From NCBI RefSeq assembly GCF_018882205.1, contig NZ_JACVOU010000004.1, positions 62,001 through 126,000 of the forward strand: a stretch of DNA of 64,000 nt, given 5' to 3'. Under the pieces are notes generated by a model. It searched no databases. It saw only the letters and a program-made list of their open reading frames with translations, and was not told where the DNA came from. The position numbers and the translations under genes were made by a program. The DNA is from Polynucleobacter bastaniensis. Lineage in GTDB: Bacteria > Pseudomonadota > Gammaproteobacteria > Burkholderiales > Burkholderiaceae. Positions 43,710-52,132 of the stretch are shown piece after piece. Each line of letters begins with the position of its first letter. The stretch's first letter is position 1.

Positions 43710-45704
43710 ATGAATAAGAAAAATAATAGCCATATCTTTTCCCAGCACCCAATTCTTTTGTGGCAATGGGTTTCCTATGTTTCGTTTGCGCTGGTGTTGG
43801 CTGCCAGTATCGGTGCTTTTCTCTCTGCGCGCTCTTGGGTATCTGAAGGTAAGTATCTGCAATCAATTGATGGCGAACAGATTCAAGTGTTACGTTTGAT
43901 TCCTTTCTTAAAAGAGTTACAGCAGCAAACAAACGGTCCCGTTACCTTAGAGCCTGTTTTTTTTACAAACTTAAAAAAAGCTGAGATCTTCTTAAAGTCA
44001 GCAACTACAGACTTGAAGAACCAGCCTGAGCTAAGTCCTAATTCAGCGTCTGCTGTGTCGACCAAGGGGATAAGTGAACCTACTGCATTGAAGTCTTTGA
44101 GTGGCCAAGCTTCGGCTTCAGCTGTAAAAAATCCTAGCACGACTAAAGAGGCAGAATCGTCTACTCCTTTGTTGCCACTATCCGATAATCCGGTAGTTGC
44201 TCTTTTTCAAAGGTTGGACTCTAAGGTAATGGCTGTCGTTTTCGGTAAGCCTGAGAAATATGCTGTCAAGTCCGACAAAAAAAATGACGATGAGAAATCT
44301 GAGCAGACTGAGGAAGCTGAAAATCTCAAGAAAAATCCAAAACCTTCCACCCCACTTGAGGTGCTGATAAGTGCTAAAAATACTGAGCAGGCAATCGGAG
44401 TAATACTCGCACAAGAAAAAAGCTTAAATGATTTAGCTGTCTTAGCAAGGTCAGGTGAAGTACTAATTGGCCCTAAGGGATCACTCGAGTTGGATAAACT
44501 TCCCTCTGAATCTGCTGTAAAAAAATATGCAGAAAGCATTGGTAATTTTGTCAAGGCACACAATGCTTGGCAAAAAAATATCACTGATATTGCGACAATA
44601 TCAGACCTTCAAAAATCACTTGGTGTAGTTCTTGAGCAAAAGGTGCTTTTGGAAATTGATGTCGGTAAAAAAACAGCTGGTAAGTCAAACCTCAAGCTAA
44701 CAGATGTAGCGCCTAAGGTGCCGCAAAGTCCTTGGTATTCAAAGTTACCGCAAGAAAGTGTAGCAGTGCTGAATGCTTATGTTTTGAATATGCGGATAAT
44801 TAAGGATTTCGCTAACGACTATGGGTCTTTGCGTCTTGCTGCGCAAAAAAAATCTCAATCAATTCAATATTTTGATTTTAAAGATGCTGGCGGATTTTTA
44901 GGTTTGATTTTAGTTTCGATCATTACCGCTTTTGGAATCATCTTAGGTGCTTATATGGCGCTCGTGAATACCCGACGTAATGCGCAAGATTTGCAGCGGG
45001 CATCTAAACAGACTAGGGCTGCCGGTCAGCTATTAAAAACAATTGACTTAGGCTTTGCTAGTGCGCCAAGTAACAAAACATCCAAGGCTAATTCACAAAA
45101 TAATGATTCTGATCAATCGACAGACCAACTCAATGTGAAGACAGTGATGAATGTCATTTCCGAGTTAAGTGATGATTTAAAAAATAAAATTAAGAAAATA
45201 GACACGCACTTTAAAGTACTTTCACAGCTCAATACCAAATTACGCCATTCTATTGATACCCTGCATGAGAAGAGTGGCCAGATTCGTACAAATACGTCTG
45301 ATAAAAGTAGTAATTCACCCTACAGCCAAGAGATGGGTATTAGTAGGGGCGGACCTTTAGATCAGCTTCAAGATGCTTTTTCTGCCTTAAAGCAACAGGG
45401 TGTCCGTCTTTACTTGGCCATATTGGATAACCATTCTAGTAAACAACTTGCCGTTGAAACAGAGCAGCTGAATTTATTAGTAGAGAGAGTCGAGGCTACT
45501 GTATCGAAGATGCGCTCGACGCTCGCTGTCGCACTAGAACAAGCTACGCCTATGGAAGTGCAGGCGCCACAGATTTCTTTAGAGGCTATTGAGCTTCTGA
45601 GTATGGATGCCAAACAGGTCATGCGTGATCTTCAGTTATGGCAAGGTGAATTTGATGGATTGAATAAAGCTTTCGCTGAATTAAAACGAGAAGCAAGGGT
45701 CTAA
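43710..45704 (+). CDS. MCP/PilJ-like two-span membrane protein, degenerate
   Basis: A 664-residue protein laid out like a chemoreceptor. The first membrane segment (about 17-36, VSYVSFALVLAASIGAFLSA) is followed by a large periplasmic region with a long low-complexity Ser/Ala/Lys/Glu insert, a second segment (about 397-420, GGFLGLILVSIITAFGIILG), and a 240-residue cytoplasmic helical tail (ELSDDLKNKIKKIDTHFKVL, VERVEATVSKMRSTLAVALE). The conserved receptor tip (E-x-G-x-x-G-x-G-F-A-V-V-A-x-E-V-R) is absent. So it may be a structural receptor-like protein rather than a standard methyl-accepting one. Confidence 0.7.
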   Translation: MNKKNNSHIFSQHPILLWQWVSYVSFALVLAASIGAFLSARSWVSEGKYLQSIDGEQIQVLRLIPFLKELQQQTNGPVTLEPVFFTNLKKAEIFLKSATTDLKNQPELSPNSASAVSTKGISEPTALKSLSGQASASAVKNPSTTKEAESSTPLLPLSDNPVVALFQRLDSKVMAVVFGKPEKYAVKSDKKNDDEKSEQTEEAENLKKNPKPSTPLEVLISAKNTEQAIGVILAQEKSLNDLAVLARSGEVLIGPKGSLELDKLPSESAVKKYAESIGNFVKAHNAWQKNITDIATISDLQKSLGVVLEQKVLLEIDVGKKTAGKSNLKLTDVAPKVPQSPWYSKLPQESVAVLNAYVLNMRIIKDFANDYGSLRLAAQKKSQSIQYFDFKDAGGFLGLILVSIITAFGIILGAYMALVNTRRNAQDLQRASKQTRAAGQLLKTIDLGFASAPSNKTSKANSQNNDSDQSTDQLNVKTVMNVISELSDDLKNKIKKIDTHFKVLSQLNTKLRHSIDTLHEKSGQIRTNTSDKSSNSPYSQEMGISRGGPLDQLQDAFSALKQQGVRLYLAILDNHSSKQLAVETEQLNLLVERVEATVSKMRSTLAVALEQATPMEVQAPQISLEAIELLSMDAKQVMRDLQLWQGEFDGLNKAFAELKREARV

Positions 45705-45737
45705 TGCAATTGATTTTTTATAAGGCGTAATGCAAAT

Positions 45738-47222
45738 ATGGCCGAAGAAAAACCCCTGTTTTTAATTGATATTGATCGTGCTATTGAAGGTCTGCAGACT
45801 GCTGCCCCTAAAAAAGGTTCGGCGTCAGCAGTATCGATTGAGCCATTAATCATGCATAGCGTTGATTTAGCTAATGCGCTAGATGGCGCTGGATTAGATG
45901 ATTTAAGTGGGATGACTAACGAATTAGCGCAGTGTTTTAAGAAAAATGATGCACAAGCTTTTTTGGTGTTGGATGATCTAGTTAGTCTAGTGAAGTCAGA
46001 AGTCGCATTTACGCATCCATCGGTAGCGAGTGGAGCGTCTTGCACTCTAGAGCAATTAAATCAAGCAAAAGTATTATTTGCCGCCAATTTATCGCAAATC
46101 CAAAATGGTTTGCCGATCACCAAAAATCCTGATGCAGTATTAGCGCAAGATCTTCCTGCTGAGGCAGATCCTGATGTAACTCAGGAAGCGATTGAGGCTG
46201 TCAGCAGTAAAGAAGAGGAATTGGTCTTTAGTAAATCGCCAATCTCTGAGTTGTCTGCTTCTCCAGTGATCCCAACTATCCAGGAATTATCGCCAGAACC
46301 TTCTATCGCAGAATTGAGCGCCCTATTTGCACCGCGTCTTCATGAAGAGTCTCCAGTAGTTTTTACTCCTCCTGAGCCCAAAGCATTCTCTTTTCCCGAG
46401 GGTTTGACTCGTCCTCTAGAGCGTGAGAATTCATTAGATTATTCAGGTAGTCAGCGTTTCTTAGATAAGCACTTTTCCTTGAATCGTGCCCACAACCTCA
46501 ATCGTATGCAAATAGCACGAAGTTTAGTTACTAAGACTGAAAACTGGAATGCTGTAGAGCTTGATTTCTTGCTTGGGCGTGAGCAAGATGAGCTCACTAA
46601 AGCTGGTCAACAATCATTACGCCATGTATTTGAGAATTTGACAGAGGAGCTCTTGATTGATGAGGTGTATGCCGATCCCGAGATCGTCCAACAACTAGTC
46701 ACGATCATTAGCATCTTGCCGCCCTGTCCGAGTATTTTTGCAGTTCAGCAAGATTTAATGATTTTTATTGATTTAGACCACATATCCTTATCTGCGGAAC
46801 ATCTCTTGTCAGCAGGCAAAATGATGGCTGAAATTGGGGGCTCACTCGAAATGCATCATGAAGGAGTGCGTCTATCATGCCCATCTAGTTTATTAAGAAT
46901 GCCCATGGTCTTTTTTGGACGGCACGGGCAAAACTATGCTGTTTCAGCAATTCAGTATTTAGGGGAAGAGGCCCTCAATAAACCAGTGGATAGTAAGGTC
47001 GATGCATTGGGCGAGATTTTGCATCCCGCTAGGATGATTAATCTGCTTGTAGGTAATCAGCATTACTCTATTTATGCCCATGAATTTTTAGGGGTTCAGA
47101 ATATGAATATTCACCTCAACATTCCTAAATTACTAGAGCGACCCTATTGGTTGGCTGGTATGGCCTTAGATGGTATGAATAATGTGTACCCTTGGGTAGC
47201 TTTAGATCGGTTTACCAAATAA
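45738..47222 (+). CDS. CheA/ChpA-like protein with degenerate kinase domain
   Basis: A 494-residue protein. The C-terminal 130 residues match the two CheW-like modules at the end of CheA/ChpA: RMPMVFFGRHGQNYAVSAIQ, then MINLLVGNQHYSIYAHEFLG, and PYWLAGMALDGMNNVYPWVA. Just before them GGSLEMHHEGVRLS corresponds to the end of the HATPase domain (GGxIxVxSxxGxGTxF). But the N-box, G1 (DDGxG) and G2 (GRGVGMD) motifs are missing and no HPt histidine signature (HxxKG) is visible. It therefore appears to be a non-catalytic scaffold derived from CheA. It ends overlapping flgA (TAATG). Confidence 0.7.
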   Translation: MAEEKPLFLIDIDRAIEGLQTAAPKKGSASAVSIEPLIMHSVDLANALDGAGLDDLSGMTNELAQCFKKNDAQAFLVLDDLVSLVKSEVAFTHPSVASGASCTLEQLNQAKVLFAANLSQIQNGLPITKNPDAVLAQDLPAEADPDVTQEAIEAVSSKEEELVFSKSPISELSASPVIPTIQELSPEPSIAELSALFAPRLHEESPVVFTPPEPKAFSFPEGLTRPLERENSLDYSGSQRFLDKHFSLNRAHNLNRMQIARSLVTKTENWNAVELDFLLGREQDELTKAGQQSLRHVFENLTEELLIDEVYADPEIVQQLVTIISILPPCPSIFAVQQDLMIFIDLDHISLSAEHLLSAGKMMAEIGGSLEMHHEGVRLSCPSSLLRMPMVFFGRHGQNYAVSAIQYLGEEALNKPVDSKVDALGEILHPARMINLLVGNQHYSIYAHEFLGVQNMNIHLNIPKLLERPYWLAGMALDGMNNVYPWVALDRFTK

Positions 47223-47908
47223 TGCCGCTCTTTAGTCGTTTTTTGATTGGGCTGCTATTTTGCACGCTGTCGCAGAGCCTTTATGCTGCTTTACCCCCAG
47301 ATCTTGAGCAAGCTATTAAGCGATTTATTCAAAAAAGTCCCACTGTCAATGGTTTGCGGGTGGAGACTGAATGGCTCGAGCCTAATCTCACGATTCCAGC
47401 TTGCTTGGGCGGTAGCATTGAAATTTTGACTCCCCCAGGTGCGCGCTTATGGGGTCGGTCCATGATCCAATTGCGGTGCGCCAAAGCCGCCTGGTTAATC
47501 AATGTGCCAGTCAATATTCATGCCTATGGAGATTATGTTGTAGCCAGCCGCTACCTACCTTTTGGCCAAAAGCTTGAAACTGGGGATATTCGGGTAATTG
47601 AGGGTGATTTAACCGTGCTACCAGATGATGTACTACGGAACCCTAAAGCTGCTTATGAGCGAGTTTTGGGTAAATCTTTGCAAATGGGCATGCCAATTGG
47701 GCTAAACGATTTGAAAGAATCTGCCGTAATAAAAGTAGGAGATCCTGTTAGGATTCAATTAACAGGTAAAGATTTTCAGGTTTCCGGTGAAGGTGTTGCC
47801 CAAACCACCGGAATGATTGGGGATATGGTAAGAGTGCGCTTGTCCGACGGGCAGGTTTTACAAGGCAAGGTATTGAGGCCAGGAATTATTAGCGTTAATA
47901 TGGAATAA
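47222..47908 (+). CDS. flgA: FlgA, flagellar P-ring assembly chaperone
   Basis: A 228-residue periplasmic chaperone for P-ring (FlgI) assembly. A signal peptide (about 1-23, ending QSLYA) is followed by a SAF domain and the conserved C-terminus (VLGKSLQMGMPIGLNDLKES, VKVGDPV-like VIKVGDPVRIQL, VSGEGVAQTTGMIGDMVRVR). The ATG at 47222 overlaps the preceding stop and begins the signal peptide. It thus shares a transcript with the CheA-like gene, and its own promoter is not obvious. Confidence 0.92.
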   Translation: MPLFSRFLIGLLFCTLSQSLYAALPPDLEQAIKRFIQKSPTVNGLRVETEWLEPNLTIPACLGGSIEILTPPGARLWGRSMIQLRCAKAAWLINVPVNIHAYGDYVVASRYLPFGQKLETGDIRVIEGDLTVLPDDVLRNPKAAYERVLGKSLQMGMPIGLNDLKESAVIKVGDPVRIQLTGKDFQVSGEGVAQTTGMIGDMVRVRLSDGQVLQGKVLRPGIISVNME

Positions 47909-47976
47909 ATCGCTAATTTGCGGTAGTATTTGGTTGTAGAAGTTGTGTTTTACTAGGTTGTACTGAGGAGAATGAG

Positions 47977-48321
47977 ATGAAAATTAACGAGAATGCACCA
48001 CTAATTCCGCCAAATACTGGAACAGCCAAACCTGTGCCAGGCTCGAACTCGACTGCCAATACAACTAACACAGCTTTAAATCAAACCTCAGCATCTGCGG
48101 TCAGTCGCCCTGCAGTCAATTTAGATATTGGTTTAGCAGCCAAGCTTGCTGAAGCGCACAGCAGTACTAGCGCTACCAATCAGGTTAGTGATGAGCTCTT
48201 AATTAAAAAACTACGCGATAAGGTTGCTGCTGGTCAGTTTGAGATTGATTACAACAAGATCTCCCAGTCAATGTTGAAGGATGTTGTTGCAGCAATTGGG
48301 CAAAAACCAAGTCGTCCTTAA
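47977..48321 (+). CDS. flgM: FlgM, anti-sigma-28 factor
   Basis: A 114-residue inhibitor of FliA, exported through the completed hook-basal body to release late gene expression. The N-terminal half is Thr/Asn/Ser-rich and disordered, and the C-terminal half has the FlgM sigma-binding helices (DELLIKKLRDKVAAGQFEID and YNKISQSMLKDVVAAI). A strong ribosome-binding site (GAGGAG) precedes the ATG. fliA is close by on the opposite strand. Confidence 0.88.
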   Translation: MKINENAPLIPPNTGTAKPVPGSNSTANTTNTALNQTSASAVSRPAVNLDIGLAAKLAEAHSSTSATNQVSDELLIKKLRDKVAAGQFEIDYNKISQSMLKDVVAAIGQKPSRP

Positions 48322-48423
48322 TACGAAGCCCGCATTAATTAATTCGTTTTACTGTAATCTTCTTGCTCACATTCTGAGCTCAATTAGCCCCCCTCTTTTT
48401 ACTTAGAAAAATCTATCCCTCAG

Positions 48424-48837
48424 ATGGTAAAACCACATCCATCCATGTCTTTTGACGATTTATTAAAGTTCTTAAAGGGTATTGCAAGTGCTATTGAGGG
48501 TCTGCGTACAGCTTTAGAGGCTAACGATATGGATCGACTTCCAGAATCGCTAGAAAGCACTAATCAGGCTTTGGATGCTATTCAGAATTATCCAGGAGGT
48601 GCTGACAAGCTCAAGCAAGATATTCACCAATTTGAGTCAGCACAAACTAAGCAATTATTAGCATTACTAGATGAAGCCTCAGTTAACCACCAAATCAATG
48701 GGGATCTGATTCGCTTAGCGATGCAACGCAGCTCTGCCATGCAGTCTTTTATTGCTCAGCAAGCGCCAAGCGCGACTTACGGAAGTGATGGAGGTGTTCC
48801 AGGATCCGTAGGCGGTGTACTGTCTCGCAAAGTCTAG
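48424..48837 (+). CDS. flgN: FlgN-like flagellar export chaperone
   Basis: A 137-residue helical protein downstream of flgM, the usual place for flgN, the chaperone of hook-associated proteins FlgK and FlgL. Helices read SFDDLLKFLKGIASAIEGLR, LPESLESTNQALDAIQN, and IHQFESAQTKQLLALLDEAS. The tail is Gly/Ser-rich. Sequence identity to FlgN is low, so the call leans on position and helical layout. An in-frame ATG at 48445 is an alternative start. Confidence 0.7.
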   Translation: MVKPHPSMSFDDLLKFLKGIASAIEGLRTALEANDMDRLPESLESTNQALDAIQNYPGGADKLKQDIHQFESAQTKQLLALLDEASVNHQINGDLIRLAMQRSSAMQSFIAQQAPSATYGSDGGVPGSVGGVLSRKV

Positions 48838-48857
48838 GGCAAAAAGTGTTTAATGTA

Positions 48858-49547
48858 CTAAGACTTTAGTTTTGCCCGAATACGTATCATGCCTTGCGTA
48901 TGGATCTGGCTAATGCGCCCAGGGGTAATATTCATGACTTGGGCAATTTCTCGATAAGATAGATCTTCTTGATAATGCAAGGCCATGACTAATTTTTCAT
49001 TATCAGGTAAGCCTGACAAGATAAGGGCTATTCGTTCTGCAAATTGACTCATGGCGACAGAGCGCATTGGGTCAGATTCATCGGTATCTGAAGGCATGAG
49101 ATCATCCGACAAATCATCTAACGGCATTAAATGGACCATGTTGGTGATGATGGCGTGGTATGCCTCAATACTCAAATCAGCGCCTTGCGCAATTTCTTTT
49201 TCCGAGGGGTGGCGTCCCAAGGTTTGCTCCAAGCGGCGAGTCACTTTTTCGATTCCAACCAATTCATCTCGCTGATTGCGCGGCAAAATATCATTTTTGC
49301 GGCAGGAGTCATAAATAGCACCCCGTATGCGGGTTTTAGCATAAGCCTCAAATGCTAAGTTGGGCTGGGGTTCATAGCGCTTGAGAGCATCTAATAAACC
49401 TGTTAAACCTTCCTGGATGAGATCATCTACCTCAACATTAGGCGGTAAGCGAGAGCAAATCTGATGGGCTATCCGCTTTACCAGAGGTAAATGAGTGCGA
49501 ATAGCTTCATCAATATCAATAGATGCAAAATAACTAGAAGGCTTCAA
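48858..49547 (-). CDS. fliA: Sigma-28 factor for flagellar operons
   Basis: A 229-residue RpoF/FliA sigma factor directing late flagellar and chemotaxis transcription. Region 2 (VKRIAHQICSRLPPNVEVDDLIQEG and AFEAYAKTRIRGAIYDSCRKND, quoted in parts: VDDLIQEGLTGLLDAL, TRIRGAIYDS) and region 4 (EDLSYREIAQVMNITPGRIS) are complete. It is the fourth gene of the minus-strand flhA-flhF-flhG-fliA operon, 36 bases after flhG, and is inhibited by FlgM encoded 500 bases away. Confidence 0.94.
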   Translation of the reverse strand: MKPSSYFASIDIDEAIRTHLPLVKRIAHQICSRLPPNVEVDDLIQEGLTGLLDALKRYEPQPNLAFEAYAKTRIRGAIYDSCRKNDILPRNQRDELVGIEKVTRRLEQTLGRHPSEKEIAQGADLSIEAYHAIITNMVHLMPLDDLSDDLMPSDTDESDPMRSVAMSQFAERIALILSGLPDNEKLVMALHYQEDLSYREIAQVMNITPGRISQIHTQGMIRIRAKLKS

Positions 49548-49583
49548 TGACAGATCGCTTAATTGGTTAACGGTGGATTGCTA

Positions 49584-50396
49584 TTAACTGCTAATTTTCG
49601 CAGAAATTGCTTTAAAAAAGCCCATCGGCAAAACAAATTCTTCTCGCGGGCCTTCGCTGGGCGGATTCCAACTCAGGTCATCTGGATCTAATGTGACTCG
49701 CTGTGCAGTTACCGCAGCAATCCAGCCAATCAATTCGATTTCCTCGTGCAAAGCAGATCTGGCTGCATGTTGTAGTCGCTCAAATGCAGCGGTACCAGCG
49801 GCCTCATCTTCCCCGCCAACGATGATGACCGCTAATGGTTCATCGACCTGGAAAATAGCCATTTGCCTTAACATCACTAAGGCTTTAGTAAGCGATGCTT
49901 GATCACCAGCGGTTACTAAAATCCGCTGAATATTGCTGCCATAAAACGCCACAATTTGCGCTTGTGGATCAATCGTGGGAAAGATGACATAGTCAATGCC
50001 CATCTCTTCTTGAACAAGTCGCACATCTAACTGGGGATATTTTGCAAAGCGATGCTCAACTTCAGATCGCAGCTTGGTACTAGTGGCATACCAAAGATAT
50101 TCATCAATCTGACGAATACTGCGAGATAAAGGAACTGCGTTATTAAAAACTTGGCCCAAATCATACCGTGTGGGATATAAAAATCCAGACATCGTCTTAC
50201 GCTGCGCAAGGGGGATTTCATCAACCAGTAAAACATGGTTATTGTGTTGCTTCAGACTTTGGGCGGTGCCATGGCCTAAATGGATTGTGCTATCTGCATC
50301 TAGAGTGCTTGCAATGCAAATAACGCGACACAGCTCTGCGCCAAAGATATTGCGTAGCCCTTCAGCCTGATCGTTACCACTCACTGCTGTGCTCAT
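49584..50396 (-). CDS. flhG: FlhG-like ParA/MinD-family protein with lost Walker A
   Basis: A 270-residue protein at the flhG (fleN/ylxH) position, directly after flhF with a 4-base overlap. FlhG is normally a MinD-like ATPase limiting flagellar number. The N-terminus keeps the family start (EGLRNIFGAELCRVICIAST) but where GKGGVGKT should be it reads LDADSTIHLGHGTAQ, with no lysines of the P-loop. DAD of the Walker A' strand reads VDEIP. So ATP binding is doubtful. Residues 190-240 resemble the receptor part of the fold. Confidence 0.75.
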   Translation of the reverse strand: MSTAVSGNDQAEGLRNIFGAELCRVICIASTLDADSTIHLGHGTAQSLKQHNNHVLLVDEIPLAQRKTMSGFLYPTRYDLGQVFNNAVPLSRSIRQIDEYLWYATSTKLRSEVEHRFAKYPQLDVRLVQEEMGIDYVIFPTIDPQAQIVAFYGSNIQRILVTAGDQASLTKALVMLRQMAIFQVDEPLAVIIVGGEDEAAGTAAFERLQHAARSALHEEIELIGWIAAVTAQRVTLDPDDLSWNPPSEGPREEFVLPMGFFKAISAKISS

Positions 50397-52099
50397 GAAT
50401 TGACTTTGCGAATCCAGTCGCCTAGGTGATCGGACAAAATAGCGGGAACTTGTTCGTCAGTGATGGAAAACGTTTCAGAAAAAGCACGCATTGCCATCGC
50501 GCGGTGACTCAGATAATTAATATCAGGCAGACTTAAATCTTCGGGCACCCGCTGACCATTTGAAACAAACAAAATCGACAAATCATGACGGATAACGCTG
50601 TCAATGACTGGCGCTAAGTGAGCTGCTTCATCAATTTTGGTAATGATGACAGAGTCTAATTTATTGTTGTGGCTATTTTGCATTGCTTGGTTATGCAAAT
50701 TAATCACCTCTTCTTGGGTGCGTAAATCGGTAGTAGAGCTCATTACCAAAATCCGTTTTGCACGATCTGATCCATTTTGGAGAAGTTGGCATTGCTCAAC
50801 CATCAGAGTATCCCGCTGACTTACACCAGCGGTATCTAACAAAATAATTTTGCGGTTAGAGAATTCTTTAATCTTGGCTGCTAAATCTTCACTATCCCGT
50901 AGTGCCGTAACAGACAGACCTAAAATTTTTGCATAGGTCTTGAGTTGTTCTTGAGCTCCAATTCGGTAGGTATCAGTGGTGAGTAGTGCCACTTGGTTAC
51001 GGCCATAACGCAGGACACAACGCGCTGCAATCTTGGCAACAGTCGTGGTTTTACCCACGCCAGTCGGACCAATAAAGGCAAAGACACCACCCCGATCAAA
51101 AATATCAAACGCCCGAGAAGTTTTGATTAAGCACTTGACTTGTTCACGCGCGTTTTTTATAAGCTGTTGGGTATTAAAGTCATCTGGTAAATTACGCGCA
51201 ATTTGAGCGCACAGTTTCGGGGAAAAACCACTATTGATTAAGTGCTTCACAATCTCGGTTACGTGGGAACTTTCTTGTTGTATGTTGCCCCATAAGTTGC
51301 CAGCTACATGAGATTGCAGCAAATACTTTACTTCACTAATTTCAGCGAGTAGTTGCTCTACTTTTGGAGAGCTTGCCGCTGCAGGTAATGATGGGGCGCT
51401 AACTGCAGATGCGGAATCAGTGCTGATACTTGCCAAGCTTGAGGGCGTAGCACTGGTAGTACTGGAAACTGGGATTTGATTGGCAATCGGAGCCGGATTG
51501 AGTGCCGCTTTAGCATCTGCTTTTGCTTCTGCAAAGGCAATTGCATCTTGTTTCTTTTTGGCACTGACGGCGGCGCTAGCGCTAGCGCTAAAAAAAGCAT
51601 CGTTATTCGATGGATTAATGACGCTTGCATCTCCGCGACGGATACGTTCAGCGCCATTAAAAGAAGTGGGTATAAAAGTTTCTGAGCCCGGAGCTCTGAC
51701 TGAGCGCTCTGAGCGATCAGCACGTTCAACTCTAGCAGGATTGCGACGCAAAGACCCTAAGGGCAAGTCTGCGCTAAAAGGATTGCGAGCGCTTGGCGGT
51801 GCAATGGCACGATCAAAGCTAGAGCCGAAGTTGCTGCCTGAGTTACTGCCTAAGTTGCTGCGTCCAATCGGTCTGTTTGAGGTGTAATTTGGGGAGTAGC
51901 TCACTGCTTTTTTTGCGCTCATGCTGCTAGCAACTGAGGGGTCTGAAAGTGAAGCAAGGTCTTTAGAACTAATGGCAACGATTTCTACGCCATGGTCGAT
52001 ATCTGTAGTGGAGATCACCATGGCATCGGGGCCCATACGGGTGCGTATCAGCTTTAAGGCTTCTGCTGAACTTGGGGCGGTAAATTTTTGGGGGCCCAT
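50393..52099 (-). CDS. flhF: FlhF, SRP-type GTPase for flagellar placement
   Basis: A 568-residue signal-recognition-particle-like GTPase that specifies polar flagellar position. The family N-terminus (GPQKFTAPSSAEALKLIRTR, then GPDAMVISTT) is followed by a long Ser/Ala/Asn-rich linker (about 60-230) with short repeats such as GSNSGSNFGSS, then the NG domain: FAFIGPTGVGKTTTVAKIAA, ALLTTDTYRIGAQEQLKTYA, ILLDTAGVSQRD and VIITKIDEAA. I chose the ATG at 52099, preceded by TTGGAG at seven bases and matching the family start; an ATG at 52126 adds nine residues. Confidence 0.93.
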   Translation of the reverse strand: MGPQKFTAPSSAEALKLIRTRMGPDAMVISTTDIDHGVEIVAISSKDLASLSDPSVASSMSAKKAVSYSPNYTSNRPIGRSNLGSNSGSNFGSSFDRAIAPPSARNPFSADLPLGSLRRNPARVERADRSERSVRAPGSETFIPTSFNGAERIRRGDASVINPSNNDAFFSASASAAVSAKKKQDAIAFAEAKADAKAALNPAPIANQIPVSSTTSATPSSLASISTDSASAVSAPSLPAAASSPKVEQLLAEISEVKYLLQSHVAGNLWGNIQQESSHVTEIVKHLINSGFSPKLCAQIARNLPDDFNTQQLIKNAREQVKCLIKTSRAFDIFDRGGVFAFIGPTGVGKTTTVAKIAARCVLRYGRNQVALLTTDTYRIGAQEQLKTYAKILGLSVTALRDSEDLAAKIKEFSNRKIILLDTAGVSQRDTLMVEQCQLLQNGSDRAKRILVMSSTTDLRTQEEVINLHNQAMQNSHNNKLDSVIITKIDEAAHLAPVIDSVIRHDLSILFVSNGQRVPEDLSLPDINYLSHRAMAMRAFSETFSITDEQVPAILSDHLGDWIRKVNS

Positions 52100-52132
52100 G
52101 GCGTTGCTCCAAATAGGGTGGCTCATGATATT

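Noticed and set aside
51480-51887. Antisense open frame of 135 codons within flhF
   Set aside because: It mirrors the Ser/Ala-rich flhF linker, whose codon pattern keeps the opposite strand free of stops.
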